Under the pieces are notes generated by a model that had not been told where the DNA came from, made no database searches, and was given only the letters and a program-made list of their open reading frames with translations. A stretch of DNA of 64,000 nt from Gracilimonas sp964505215. Lineage in GTDB: Bacteria > Bacteroidota > Rhodothermia > Balneolales > Balneolaceae. The position numbers and the translations under genes were made by a program. Every line of letters starts with the position of its first letter. The stretch's first letter is position 1. Of this stretch, positions 54,355 to 63,933 are shown in pieces. The stretch is taken from assembly GCA_964505215.1 (NCBI GenBank), contig CAZDGU010000002.1, forward strand, positions 62,001 to 126,000, read 5' to 3'.

Positions 54355-57300
54355 TTAGGCGTTCAGCTCGGAGGGAGAAACTTTATATTCTTCTTTAAAG
54401 CATTTGGAAAACCATGAGATGCTTTCAAATCCAACGGAGTATGCAATTTCACTTATGGTGCCTGACTTATTTTCAACCATAGCTCTGGCTTGCTCAAGGC
54501 GTATTTTTCTGATGAGCTGAACCGGCGTTTCTCCTAAAATACCGGTTAATTTACGATGCAATGTGGTGCGTCCAACGTTTAACATCGCCGCCAGGCTTTC
54601 CACAGAAAGAGAGGAATCATCCAGATTTTCTATAATGAATTTCTTCACATCTTCCACAAACTTTTGGTCGGCCGATTTTAGCTTTTTAGTATCTACATTC
54701 AAAAAGCTGCTATCCGATTTGAACCGCGCTTTCAGTAGCTTTTGGGAATTCAACGTGCTCTTAACACGGGCTTTCAACTCGTCCATGTCAAAGGGTTTTA
54801 CGATGTAATCGTTGGCTCCCAAACCCAAGCCTTTCAGCGTATCGTCTTTGGTGTCTTTTCCGGTAAGCATGATAACGGGAATGAAATTGACGGCTTCATC
54901 TTTCCGAAGCTCTTTTACCATCTCAAATCCATCCATTTCGGGCATCATCACATCACTGATGATTAAATCCGGCAAATGTTCTTTGGCTTTTTGAAGGCCT
55001 TCTTTACCATGATTGGCTTCAATGATACGATAACGCTCGCGCAGATGGCTAACCACAAATTGCCGCAGCTCCTGATTGTCTTCCACAACTAATACCGTGG
55101 TGTGATCTTCCTCATCTAAAGCCGAATTATTTTCTAACTCCGTAATCTCTTTTCCATCAACCATTATGGGTTCGGCTGTAATAGAAGGCGCATCATTTGA
55201 CTTTTCCTGAATCTCAGCATGGGGAAGTTCATGTGCATTAAGCGGCAGCGTAACCATAAAGGAAGTTCCTTTGCCCAGCTCACTTTCGGCCGTAATAGTT
55301 CCACCGTGCAGCTCAACCAAATGCTTCACCAAAGCCAGGCCAATGCCGGTACCGTGCTGCAGCCGCGATTTTGAATTACTCGACTGATAAAAGCGATCAA
55401 AAATAAAGGGAAGATCTTCCTGAGAAATCCCCATGCCCGTATCGCTTACTTTTATGACGGCCTTATTGTTCTGCTTGGTAAGCGTAATAGAAATCTCTTT
55501 CCCGCTTGGGGTGAATTTGAAGGCATTTGATAGCAGATTGGTAACCACTTTATCAATTTGATCCTGATTGTACCACGCATCCAAACTGTCGGGTGTTTGT
55601 ATAGAAAAGTGAATATTTTCCCGGGTAGCCAGCGGGTTAAAATTATGAGCTATGGATTTTATAGAATCAGCTAAATCAAGATTTTGTACTAATAGTTTGT
55701 CATCAGAAGCTTCCAACCGGCTGATATCCAAAATCTCTGATACCAGCGTTAGCAATCGCTTGGCGTTGCGCAGTGCTAACGAAACTTTAGAGCTTTCCGC
55801 TTCTCCCAAATTACTTTCTTTATTTTTTAAATCTTCCAGCGGACCGATGGTAAGGGTGAGCGGAGTGCGCAGCTCATGCGAAACGTTAGAAAAGAACTGA
55901 GTTTTTACAACATCCAGCTTCCTTAATTTTTCAGCTTGCTGAGCCTTCATTACTATCATTTGTTGATGTATGCGCCATTTCGACAAACGATGAACTGTAA
56001 AACCTATTCCTAAAACGCCTGTAATTATATAAAGTGCGTACGCCCACCAGCTGCGGTACCACGGCGGAAGAACCGAAAAATGCACCGATGCCGTACGCCC
56101 GGTAACGTCATAAATATTGCGAGCCTGAACTTCAAACGTGTACGAACCTTCACTTAAATTGGTAAAGTCCCGGTAGGTTTCGCCCGTCCATCCGGACCAA
56201 TTGTCGTCCAGCCCCTTCAAACGATATCTGTAATCAGTTCCCTCAGAGGGATAATAAGTAGCCGCACTCCAGTTAAATCGAATAGCCTGTCGGGTAAAAT
56301 GAATCTTATTTTCTAAGGTTGTTTCCAGCGGACCATATCCGCCCCATAGCAGTGAGTCGGTGTTTAGGCTGATGCTGCGCACCAAAGTATTAAAGGTGTA
56401 TCTGGGAGCTTCCAGCAAGGAACGCTTCAATAAAAATAAGCTAGAAAGTGTGCTATACAGCGTAGTTTGTTCGTCCAGTGTTAAAAATAAGATTCCATCC
56501 CCAAATACGGATTGCCTTCCATAGGTTAAGCGATTAAGCCGGTAGTTGCCTTCTCCATCAGGTATCATCTCAAATATTCGTTTTCCACCAAAATCCATCC
56601 ACACGTGTCCCAGCTTATCTTCTACTGTGGGCCAGGCTCTGCGTCCATTTTCGGGAGGGAATGCTTCTACCAGCCGCATATCTCTGACTATGCGCTGCTG
56701 CTCATCATCAAACCGAAAGGTTCCTTCTTCGGTGATAAAACCAACTTTTCCGGCAATTTTAGTTGTGTAATTATAGCTTGCGGCCGGTAGTCCGTCTTCC
56801 TCGGTGTAGTGCAGAGTTTCCTTTAATTTGGGTTGGCCTTCCTGATCCTCCAATCTATCCCGATAAATTCCCCAATTGCCGGTTCCTCTCCATAAATCGC
56901 CGTTTTCATCTTCTGTGAGCGTATAAATTGGCTCCGCAAATTCCACCAGTGGATAGCTCGTATAGCTTCCATCATTGGTTTGCTTAACCACATCAATTCC
57001 TCGTCCTGCATAATATACATACGCAAGATTCTTATACCGTTCGGAAGTTGTGATAACATGGGCAGAGCCTCTTCCCAATTGTGTTATTTCTCCTTTTTGA
57101 TAAACATATAAGCCTTCGCGAGCGCCAATCAACAATGCATCCCCGATGTTGGAAGCCTTCCGCATACTTATTCCCGACATTTTACGCTTCCAGCTTTGTT
57201 CTTCCCATGCAAACATGCCGTTATCGGTTCCTACATGCAGTACTCCCTGATGTTCAATAATGAATTGAATATCTACAAAGTGTTTTTTTGCATCAAAAAG

Positions 57301-58317
57301 AAGCCGCAGCGGACTGTTATACTCGATGAAGTTAATGTACTGATTGGTAGTAGCCCAAAGATTCCCCCCCTCATCCACAAACAAACCATTTACTTCATCA
57401 CTGGAAAGACCATCCGACTGGGTGAGATGATTCACTAATTGTCCCGCCGGCGTGTAAATATAAATGCCTGAAGAGGTTGCAAGGGCAATATTATCATCTC
57501 TCAGTACTACCGCATCATGGATGTAGGTATTTCCTTTTATATCTGAAAACCCATTTAATGGATGTGTTTCACCTCCTTTATGCACAAACACGGTTTGCGA
57601 GGTTATAAACAAGGTTTCATCTTGTACTTCCACTACTTTTACTAACCGCGAGTTCTGAAAGCGTGTAGAAACCAATTGGAAAGAATCATCAACTAAAGCC
57701 ATTAAGCCGTGGTTCAGATCATTCACGTATAACGTGTTGTCGGAAACACCGCAACCTATAAAGTCAGGATTTTCCCAAGTAGTCATAACACCATCTTTCC
57801 ACCGAAACAGGTATGGATTGGTGCAAAAAAATACCGACTCATCCATAATTTCAACATACACACGGTCAAAGGTTTGGAGAGAATTGGGTGCATGAGATAA
57901 CAAGGACTGAAACTGAAGCTGTTGCACAGAGTCGGGAGCCAGATAGCCAAAATCTCCGCGAACGCCCACAAAAATAGTTCCTTCTTTATCTTTGGCCAAT
58001 CCATAAGCGGCAGAGCGGTTAGGCGGTTCAATAGTAGTCCAATTCACCCCGTCATATTGCTGAATACCAAAGTTATTATTCCCGAAATACATGATGCCTC
58101 GGTCGTCCTGAATGATATCCCAGGAATTAATACCTATCCGAAAATTAGCATTAAGTGTTTTTATAAAAGGCCGGGCGGCGGGAGAGAACCTGTATTTGGC
58201 AGAAAAATCATTTTCAAAGGAAGAATTCACATTTTTCGCATTTTGAGCCCAACTGACATCAACCCAAAATAACATGGCTGCAATCATCACCCCGATATAA
58301 TGGACTTTCCCTCTCAC
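54355..58317 (-). CDS. Hybrid two-component system protein (sensor, kinase, receiver and AraC regulator in one)
   Basis: 1320 residues. A signal peptide is followed by a long periplasmic sensor of propeller repeats (for example LTEDENGDLWRGTGNWG, LFVDEGGNLWATTN) to about residue 690 and a Y_Y_Y domain (YRYRLKGLDDNWSGW). One membrane helix lies near 765-785. The histidine kinase has H814 in SNVSHELRTPL, N-box NLLSNAFKFTP, GTGIGLALV; the receiver has D1122 in ISDVMMPEMDG; an AraC helix-turn-helix pair ends the protein. Such proteins usually sense an oligosaccharide and switch on a nearby utilisation locus. No such locus is next to it here. Confidence 0.95.
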   Translation of the reverse strand: MRGKVHYIGVMIAAMLFWVDVSWAQNAKNVNSSFENDFSAKYRFSPAARPFIKTLNANFRIGINSWDIIQDDRGIMYFGNNNFGIQQYDGVNWTTIEPPNRSAAYGLAKDKEGTIFVGVRGDFGYLAPDSVQQLQFQSLLSHAPNSLQTFDRVYVEIMDESVFFCTNPYLFRWKDGVMTTWENPDFIGCGVSDNTLYVNDLNHGLMALVDDSFQLVSTRFQNSRLVKVVEVQDETLFITSQTVFVHKGGETHPLNGFSDIKGNTYIHDAVVLRDDNIALATSSGIYIYTPAGQLVNHLTQSDGLSSDEVNGLFVDEGGNLWATTNQYINFIEYNSPLRLLFDAKKHFVDIQFIIEHQGVLHVGTDNGMFAWEEQSWKRKMSGISMRKASNIGDALLIGAREGLYVYQKGEITQLGRGSAHVITTSERYKNLAYVYYAGRGIDVVKQTNDGSYTSYPLVEFAEPIYTLTEDENGDLWRGTGNWGIYRDRLEDQEGQPKLKETLHYTEEDGLPAASYNYTTKIAGKVGFITEEGTFRFDDEQQRIVRDMRLVEAFPPENGRRAWPTVEDKLGHVWMDFGGKRIFEMIPDGEGNYRLNRLTYGRQSVFGDGILFLTLDEQTTLYSTLSSLFLLKRSLLEAPRYTFNTLVRSISLNTDSLLWGGYGPLETTLENKIHFTRQAIRFNWSAATYYPSEGTDYRYRLKGLDDNWSGWTGETYRDFTNLSEGSYTFEVQARNIYDVTGRTASVHFSVLPPWYRSWWAYALYIITGVLGIGFTVHRLSKWRIHQQMIVMKAQQAEKLRKLDVVKTQFFSNVSHELRTPLTLTIGPLEDLKNKESNLGEAESSKVSLALRNAKRLLTLVSEILDISRLEASDDKLLVQNLDLADSIKSIAHNFNPLATRENIHFSIQTPDSLDAWYNQDQIDKVVTNLLSNAFKFTPSGKEISITLTKQNNKAVIKVSDTGMGISQEDLPFIFDRFYQSSNSKSRLQHGTGIGLALVKHLVELHGGTITAESELGKGTSFMVTLPLNAHELPHAEIQEKSNDAPSITAEPIMVDGKEITELENNSALDEEDHTTVLVVEDNQELRQFVVSHLRERYRIIEANHGKEGLQKAKEHLPDLIISDVMMPEMDGFEMVKELRKDEAVNFIPVIMLTGKDTKDDTLKGLGLGANDYIVKPFDMDELKARVKSTLNSQKLLKARFKSDSSFLNVDTKKLKSADQKFVEDVKKFIIENLDDSSLSVESLAAMLNVGRTTLHRKLTGILGETPVQLIRKIRLEQARAMVENKSGTISEIAYSVGFESISWFSKCFKEEYKVSPSELNA

Positions 58318-58616
58318 GGCTTATTTACCCTTTTTAAAAGATAAAAAGCAATGAACTTACCGGATGGGCTACAGCACATATACCGTTGAAAACTGCCGCC
58401 CATCATATTTTGGCTTTGCGGCAGCCCAACTGTATGTACATTTGCACACAGAACAGAATTACTATTTAAGCTATTACACAACCTAACCCCAGCTTTCGTC
58501 CAATCCTTTTTTGTTTGTACTAAGGGCTAAAATAGGAAAAACACTTATTTTATCAAGGGCTTTTTCTCTTAAATATTAGCTGAATTAAATTTGAAAGCCG
58601 GCAGATGTGCTATCTT

Positions 58617-59867
58617 TTAAACTTTTCTGAATACCACTATTCCATTGTGCCCTCCAAAACCAAAGGTATTGCTCATAGCTACATTCACCTTTTTTTCAAC
58701 GGCTTCTTTTAACACAATATTCAGGGTTGAAGGAATTTCCTCACAAACATGCTCTGTATTAATGGTTGGTGGAATCACGCCTTGGTTTATTGATTTGATG
58801 CATATTACCGCTTCAATAGCCCCGGCAGCACCTAACAAGTGGCCGGTGGCAGATTTTGTTGCACTGATATGCACATTAGAAGCCCCATTTTGAAATACAT
58901 TTGCAATGGCTGTGGTTTCACTTTTATCGCCCATGGGGGTAGATGTAGCATGCGTGTTTATGTAGCCTACATCTTCGGGGTTGAGCCGACTTTCGGCCAG
59001 CGCCTGCTTCATAGCTACTGAGGCTCCTTTTCCATCCGGGTGCGTGGCCGTCATGTGGTGAGCATCGGCCGTCATCGAAGCGCCGGTCAGTTCAGCGTAA
59101 ATATGGGCTCCCCGGGCTTTGGCGTGCTCATATTCCTCTAAAATGAGTGTAGCAGCTCCTTCACCCATCACAAAACCATCGCGGTCTTTATCAAAAGGGC
59201 GAGAGGCGTGCTGAGGATCATCATTCCGTTGCGACATAGCGCGCAGGGCTGAAAATCCACCAAAAGAAGCTTCTGTAATAGCCGCTTCTGAGCCACCGGT
59301 AATCATCACTTTGGCTTTACCCCATTGAATGTAATTCATGGCATTCATAATGGCGGTGTTTGAGGTGGCACAAGCCGAAACGGTGGCATAATTAACACCC
59401 ATCAGTCCGTATTTCATAGAAATAAGTCCCGGTGCCATATTGATGATGAGTTTGGGTATAAAATAAGGGCTGAACTTGGGTTTACTGCCATTGCCGTTAT
59501 AATTTGTTACCTCTTCCTGAAACGTAAGCATTCCGCCTTGACCGCTGCCCCAGATTACCCCGGTATCAAAAGGATTCATTTTATCGAAATCAATCCCGGA
59601 ATCTTCAACGGCCTGATCGGTAGCAATCATAGCGTATTGAGTGTGCGGATCGGTTTTTCGAATGGTATTACGATCCAAAAGCTTAGAGGGATCATAGTTT
59701 TTTAATTCACATGCAAACCGGGTGCGGAAATTTGAAGCATCAAAGTAGGTAATTCGGTCTGCTCCGCTTACGCCATTACTCAGATTGCTCCAAAATTCCT
59801 TAACAGTATGCCCAATGGGCGACAATACACCCAGCCCGGTAATTACAACACGGTTTGGTTTATTCAT
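58617..59867 (-). CDS. fabF: Beta-ketoacyl-ACP synthase II
   Basis: Chain-elongating condensing enzyme of fatty acid synthesis. 416 residues: VSACATSNTA with the nucleophile Cys, NTHATSTPMGD with the first catalytic His, KSATGHLLGAAG with the second, and NTFGFGGHNG near the end. It stands alone, without acpP or rnc beside it, so it may be an extra copy or serve a dedicated pathway. Confidence 0.94.
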   Translation of the reverse strand: MNKPNRVVITGLGVLSPIGHTVKEFWSNLSNGVSGADRITYFDASNFRTRFACELKNYDPSKLLDRNTIRKTDPHTQYAMIATDQAVEDSGIDFDKMNPFDTGVIWGSGQGGMLTFQEEVTNYNGNGSKPKFSPYFIPKLIINMAPGLISMKYGLMGVNYATVSACATSNTAIMNAMNYIQWGKAKVMITGGSEAAITEASFGGFSALRAMSQRNDDPQHASRPFDKDRDGFVMGEGAATLILEEYEHAKARGAHIYAELTGASMTADAHHMTATHPDGKGASVAMKQALAESRLNPEDVGYINTHATSTPMGDKSETTAIANVFQNGASNVHISATKSATGHLLGAAGAIEAVICIKSINQGVIPPTINTEHVCEEIPSTLNIVLKEAVEKKVNVAMSNTFGFGGHNGIVVFRKV

Positions 59868-59923
59868 GGTTTAGCAACATTTGCCGGCTTTATGCAAAAG
59901 CCGGTATTTATAAATAGGTATTT

Positions 59924-60499
59924 TTAGTACTGGTTTTTAACAAGATTTTCTTCCGCATTTAAAGTCAGATCTAACACATCCGAATACGAAAAGCTGACGA
60001 TCTTTTTATCGGTGCCATTTTCCAGCATTACCTTATACTTGGTTGAGGAGATGTTAAAATCATAAACCGTTATCTCGTTACCGGTCATTTGCCATCCGTC
60101 AAAGCTGTTTCCGGCTAAATGAGACAGCAGTACTCTTGGCAGAGCCGTGTTTTTCAGGTTGTAAATACCTTTAATCAGCTTTCCATCCTTATCATAATGG
60201 GCAGTTACAAATAAGCCATCTCCTTTTAAACGGGCCGTACGCGCCTGCGGATAGTCCTGGACGGTCTCATCGAACTTTACATGCCAGCCTTTTTCTTTCA
60301 ATTCCCGGCTTTCAACAACGCAGTCTAACACCTGCAAGCACGCATAGTCTTGCTCGTTAAGTGGAAGTATTTCTCTATCGTCCGGTTGAGCTTTTACCGG
60401 AGAGGCACTGAAAAATATGGAAATACCTAATCCAACAATTATGGTAATGACTGATTTTACTATCGAGTTTTCTGTTTTGATTTTTCTTTGAAGTGTCAT
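59924..60499 (-). CDS. Secreted hypothetical protein
   Basis: 191 residues with an N-terminal signal (SVITIIVGLGISIFFSASPVKA). The body has LKGDGLFVTAHYDKDGKLIKGIYNL and TKYKVMLENGTDKKIVSFSYSD, two patterns like the small beta-sheet units of PepSY-like periplasmic proteins, but this is a weak likeness. Two Cys residues (ACLQVLDC) may form a disulfide. The role is unknown. It lies 56 bases upstream of fabF on the same strand. Confidence 0.65.
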   Translation of the reverse strand: MTLQRKIKTENSIVKSVITIIVGLGISIFFSASPVKAQPDDREILPLNEQDYACLQVLDCVVESRELKEKGWHVKFDETVQDYPQARTARLKGDGLFVTAHYDKDGKLIKGIYNLKNTALPRVLLSHLAGNSFDGWQMTGNEITVYDFNISSTKYKVMLENGTDKKIVSFSYSDVLDLTLNAEENLVKNQY

Positions 60500-60966
60500 G
60501 ATTTCGATCCTTTTAATTAGTCTTTATGAGTTCGAATGCAATCCGGTTTACTTTTCTCACACAGACTGCTTTCGTCTGTCAGAAAGCTATTTGAAGTCGA
60601 TTTACTTTGCTATCTCATTTGTTGCAATGTGTTGTTTGTTTGTACTAAAGTGGGAGAAATGGGGCTGTAGTTTCTTAAACGAATAGTGAATGAGGTGGGA
60701 AAGATGTTGAGACTTGGAAGGCAGAAGTCAGGACTCAGAATTCAGGATTCTGAATGTTGAGTTTTATGGAAGGGAGATAAATGGTGGGTGCTCTCTTTGT
60801 AGATATACCGGCGACAGCTTTTTTGATGCTAAACCACAGCTTAAAATAAAATTGGTGATGGCGAAAAAGCTATCGAGCAGCCTTTTCGCCCAAAAACCCC
60901 GGCCATCACCAACTTATTGCTTATAGATTATACTATAATCTAAGCAAATGTGCTTTTATGTTAGCT
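60500..60966. other. Gene-free stretch
   Basis: No gene is seen; short frames here lack any support. It holds a small hairpin TCAGAATTCAGGATTCTGA near 60737 and the long inverted repeat at 60852-60912. Confidence 0.5.
60852..60912 (-). terminator. Two-tier inverted repeat, probable terminator of the T9SS protein gene
   Basis: The outer arms TTGGTGATGGC / GCCATCACCAA match perfectly. Inside them GGCGAAAA-AGC and GC-CTTTTCGCC can form a second stem. On the minus strand the structure is followed by TTTTATTTTAA. It lies about 55 bases after the stop at 60967. Confidence 0.6.
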
Positions 60967-63129
60967 TTATTTAATAAGCATCATTTTGCGGGTTTCCACA
61001 AAACCCGATGCTTGCAGGCGGTAGATGTACATGCCACTGGCTAAGTGGGAGGCATCAAACTGAATTGCCTGCACACCTTGCCCCATTCTATCATTTACTA
61101 AAGTTGCCACTTCCTGCCCAAGCATATTGAACACTTTAAGCGAAACTTCTGATGCTTGCGGCAGATTAAACGTAATGGTTGTACTCGGGTTGAACGGATT
61201 TGGATAATTTTGAGCTAAAGAGAATTTATTTAATTCTTCTATTTTCTCATTTCCCACAAATATATCATCAAGATCTACATTCACAAATTGCACCTCAACG
61301 CTGGACGTTCCACGCGAATTTGTTGCGGTGTAGGTCATTGGAGAAGGGGCCTCTTCATCTACAACCCAGTAAAAACGTCTCGTTTCAGGATTAAAAGTTG
61401 CGGTAGCAGGCATATTGGTAACCGATACTTCCGGGATGGTGAAATCAATATTTCTCGCACTTATATAAAGCAGCAACGTGTCGCCCATAGAAACATTCAG
61501 CGGACCATCATTCATAACGGCCGGTATTTTTCCACCTACTGTAATGCTTCTGTTTCCGGAATTTGTACGAGCATCTATATAAGTAGTTTGATTTAGATAT
61601 CCCTCTTCCTGAGTAGATGCTGGGAATGCCCGATATCCCTGCACTATCATTTTTTTCATTTGATAGTCCCAGCCTAACGTTGTGTAAACTCTGGTTCCAT
61701 CCTCAAGCAATAAAGTATGTGAACCGGAGGCATATGTGGTGTCATTTTCTGTATTTAAATTCACATTTAAAGTACCAATATTCAAACCCTCATCGTTATA
61801 AAACCATGTACTCTCTCCTGATTTGTATAACATTTTGGTTAAATAATCTGTACCGTACGTTTCTTGTAATACAAGCACATATCTGTCTTTTTCGGAGTAG
61901 AAATCTTTAACAAGCTTATAAGCTTTTATTGTCTTTCCTGTCAAAGCAAGCTCTCCTTCAGTATTCAACTGATAATTTTGCACCTCAATTTGATTACCGT
62001 TGGCATCATAATAGAACTGTGTTTTCATGGTTATATCATCAATAACAATATTTCCTTTTTCATCTACGCTATCCGGATACACGCTGTACACGATCACAGA
62101 ATCTACCTCAGTAATGGTTGGATGGTATGTGTCGTTGGGATCGGGGTTTGGAAAGGTACGCTGATAGCTTCTGTAAAAGGTGTTGATGTTCCAGGCGCTG
62201 TCTTGCCACACAAATCCCCGGCCTTCTACATACTCAGAATGGTAATCAAAATACAGACTGTCTGTGCCTTCAAGCACTTTTTTTACATAATTCCAGTTTT
62301 TGCTTACCTGATATAACGTGCGGTCATTATCATATTTAGTAAAACTATAATTCCAGTTAGCAATAGAGCTTAACGAGTCGCTATTAAAGTATTTTCTGGA
62401 ATTCAGATTATAATCATCATTAAAAATATATCTTTCCTCAGAAGCGGGCACGTATTCCATAGTTTCCTGTTTGTATTTCTCAGTAAACCTTAACGTGTCG
62501 TATCCGTTTTCGTTTCTGAAAGAAATTCCATGCTCATATTTATACCAGCCCAGGTCCGCTGAATATTGATCTCTATAGTATTCATAATCGGCGTTATTCG
62601 CGGGTGTTTTTACTGTTCTGTAATTATTTCCATAATACGGTGTTGGTTCATAGCTTTGATAGTACAACCAAATAGTACTGTCTTCAGAACTTGTGGATGA
62701 GCGTATGCTTGTTTGTTTCTTTTCCGGCCACCATTTGGTGCTGTCCGGTTGTTTTATATAAAAATTGTAATAGGTTCGAGAGTCTTCATAGGTTTCGCCT
62801 TCCGTCCATCTGTAATTATAATTTGTCATTTTGTAGATACTGTCATTCGGGGCTTTATACTCTGTAAAGTTCCAGGTGGTATCGCTGTTTACCTGTATCT
62901 TACCTTTTAATTTTCGGTTTACATCCTCAAATCTTTTTCTCAATTCACTGTCACCCCGTAGTACCTGTAAATCAGCAGCTTTTGCTTGCCGAGAAACCGC
63001 ATATATAAATGCTTGGTGAGATGCATCTTTATATTGAGAATCTATCCATTGCTGCAGCTCTATTGACTGCCCGAATATTGATGCTGTAGAAATCAACACC
63101 CCAACAAAAAGTAACGTTATCTTTTTCAT
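60967..63129 (-). CDS. Secreted protein with type IX secretion sorting domain
   Basis: 720 residues with a signal peptide (LFVGVLISTASIFGQ). The long middle is rich in Tyr, Trp, Asn, Ser and Thr with repeated YNYRWTEG / NWNYSFTKY-like patterns and has no recognised catalytic motif. An Ig-like segment near 560-625 (MPATATFNPETRRFYWVVDEE) precedes the C-terminal sorting domain (NYPNPFNPSTTITF, GMYIYRLQASGFVETRKMMLIK end). It should be exported through the Sec and then the T9SS pathway to the surface. Function unknown. Confidence 0.85.
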   Translation of the reverse strand: MKKITLLFVGVLISTASIFGQSIELQQWIDSQYKDASHQAFIYAVSRQAKAADLQVLRGDSELRKRFEDVNRKLKGKIQVNSDTTWNFTEYKAPNDSIYKMTNYNYRWTEGETYEDSRTYYNFYIKQPDSTKWWPEKKQTSIRSSTSSEDSTIWLYYQSYEPTPYYGNNYRTVKTPANNADYEYYRDQYSADLGWYKYEHGISFRNENGYDTLRFTEKYKQETMEYVPASEERYIFNDDYNLNSRKYFNSDSLSSIANWNYSFTKYDNDRTLYQVSKNWNYVKKVLEGTDSLYFDYHSEYVEGRGFVWQDSAWNINTFYRSYQRTFPNPDPNDTYHPTITEVDSVIVYSVYPDSVDEKGNIVIDDITMKTQFYYDANGNQIEVQNYQLNTEGELALTGKTIKAYKLVKDFYSEKDRYVLVLQETYGTDYLTKMLYKSGESTWFYNDEGLNIGTLNVNLNTENDTTYASGSHTLLLEDGTRVYTTLGWDYQMKKMIVQGYRAFPASTQEEGYLNQTTYIDARTNSGNRSITVGGKIPAVMNDGPLNVSMGDTLLLYISARNIDFTIPEVSVTNMPATATFNPETRRFYWVVDEEAPSPMTYTATNSRGTSSVEVQFVNVDLDDIFVGNEKIEELNKFSLAQNYPNPFNPSTTITFNLPQASEVSLKVFNMLGQEVATLVNDRMGQGVQAIQFDASHLASGMYIYRLQASGFVETRKMMLIK

Positions 63130-63244
63130 CTTTACACGATTAATTGATGTTTGCAGAGCAATCCTATTACTCTTTTAGCAAATTCATGAATTAACAGAAG
63201 ATGATAAATCACCCAAACAGGGTATTATTCAGGCGTGGCTTTTT

Positions 63245-63910
63245 CTACCTGATATTTCGCTTTAGCGCCAGACGCACAGCCGCAGCCCTGGAATTAACCT
63301 GCATTTTTTTGTAGATATTTTTGATGTGTGTTTTTACCGTCCATGGGCTTAAAAATACGGCCTCGGCAATTTCTTTATTAGTTTTGCCGTCTATAACCTG
63401 CTCCAGAATGCGAATCTCGGCCGGGGTTAAGTTAAAAGGAACCAGCCCTGTTTTTGCATCATTTTCAGTGATTTTATCTATTGTAGAAACCAGTTTCATG
63501 AGCTTGCGGGCTATGGCCGGAGAGATGGGAGAGCCTCCGTTTTTAACTTCCTCAATAGCTTTTACAACTTCATCGATGGGTTCATCTTTCAGAATATACC
63601 CGGTGGCACCCACTTGAATAGATTCAAAAATTCGCTCATCATCCTCAAAAACCGTAAACATGATGACATCCGGTTCTTTATATTTTTGTTTGATTTGAAA
63701 AGCAGCTTCTATCCCCGATATTCCCGGCAGTTCAATATCCATCAAAATGACATCGGGCTCCGTTTGTGCTTTCTCCAGATATTCTAAACAGCGCTCTGCG
63801 TTTTCAACGGCAAAAACCCGTTCAATATGCTCATAAAACGACAGCAACTCCCACAATCGCTTTCTGAAAATACGGTGGTCTTCTACAATAGCTACACTGA
63901 TTTTTTCCAT
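63245..63910 (-). CDS. NarL/LuxR-family response regulator
   Basis: 221 residues. The receiver has the acidic pair ED at residues 10-11, phospho-acceptor D58 (ILMDIELPG), Thr in MFTVFEDD and Lys in YILKDEP. The C-terminal LuxR helix-turn-helix is LTPAEIRILEQVIDGKTNKE, IAEAVFLSPWTVKTHIKNIY. It lies upstream of, and on the same strand as, the secreted T9SS protein gene with about 115 bases between. No histidine kinase gene is complete in the window. Confidence 0.93.
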   Translation of the reverse strand: MEKISVAIVEDHRIFRKRLWELLSFYEHIERVFAVENAERCLEYLEKAQTEPDVILMDIELPGISGIEAAFQIKQKYKEPDVIMFTVFEDDERIFESIQVGATGYILKDEPIDEVVKAIEEVKNGGSPISPAIARKLMKLVSTIDKITENDAKTGLVPFNLTPAEIRILEQVIDGKTNKEIAEAVFLSPWTVKTHIKNIYKKMQVNSRAAAVRLALKRNIR

Positions 63911-63933
63911 ACCCTTCCCATATAATATTTGTT

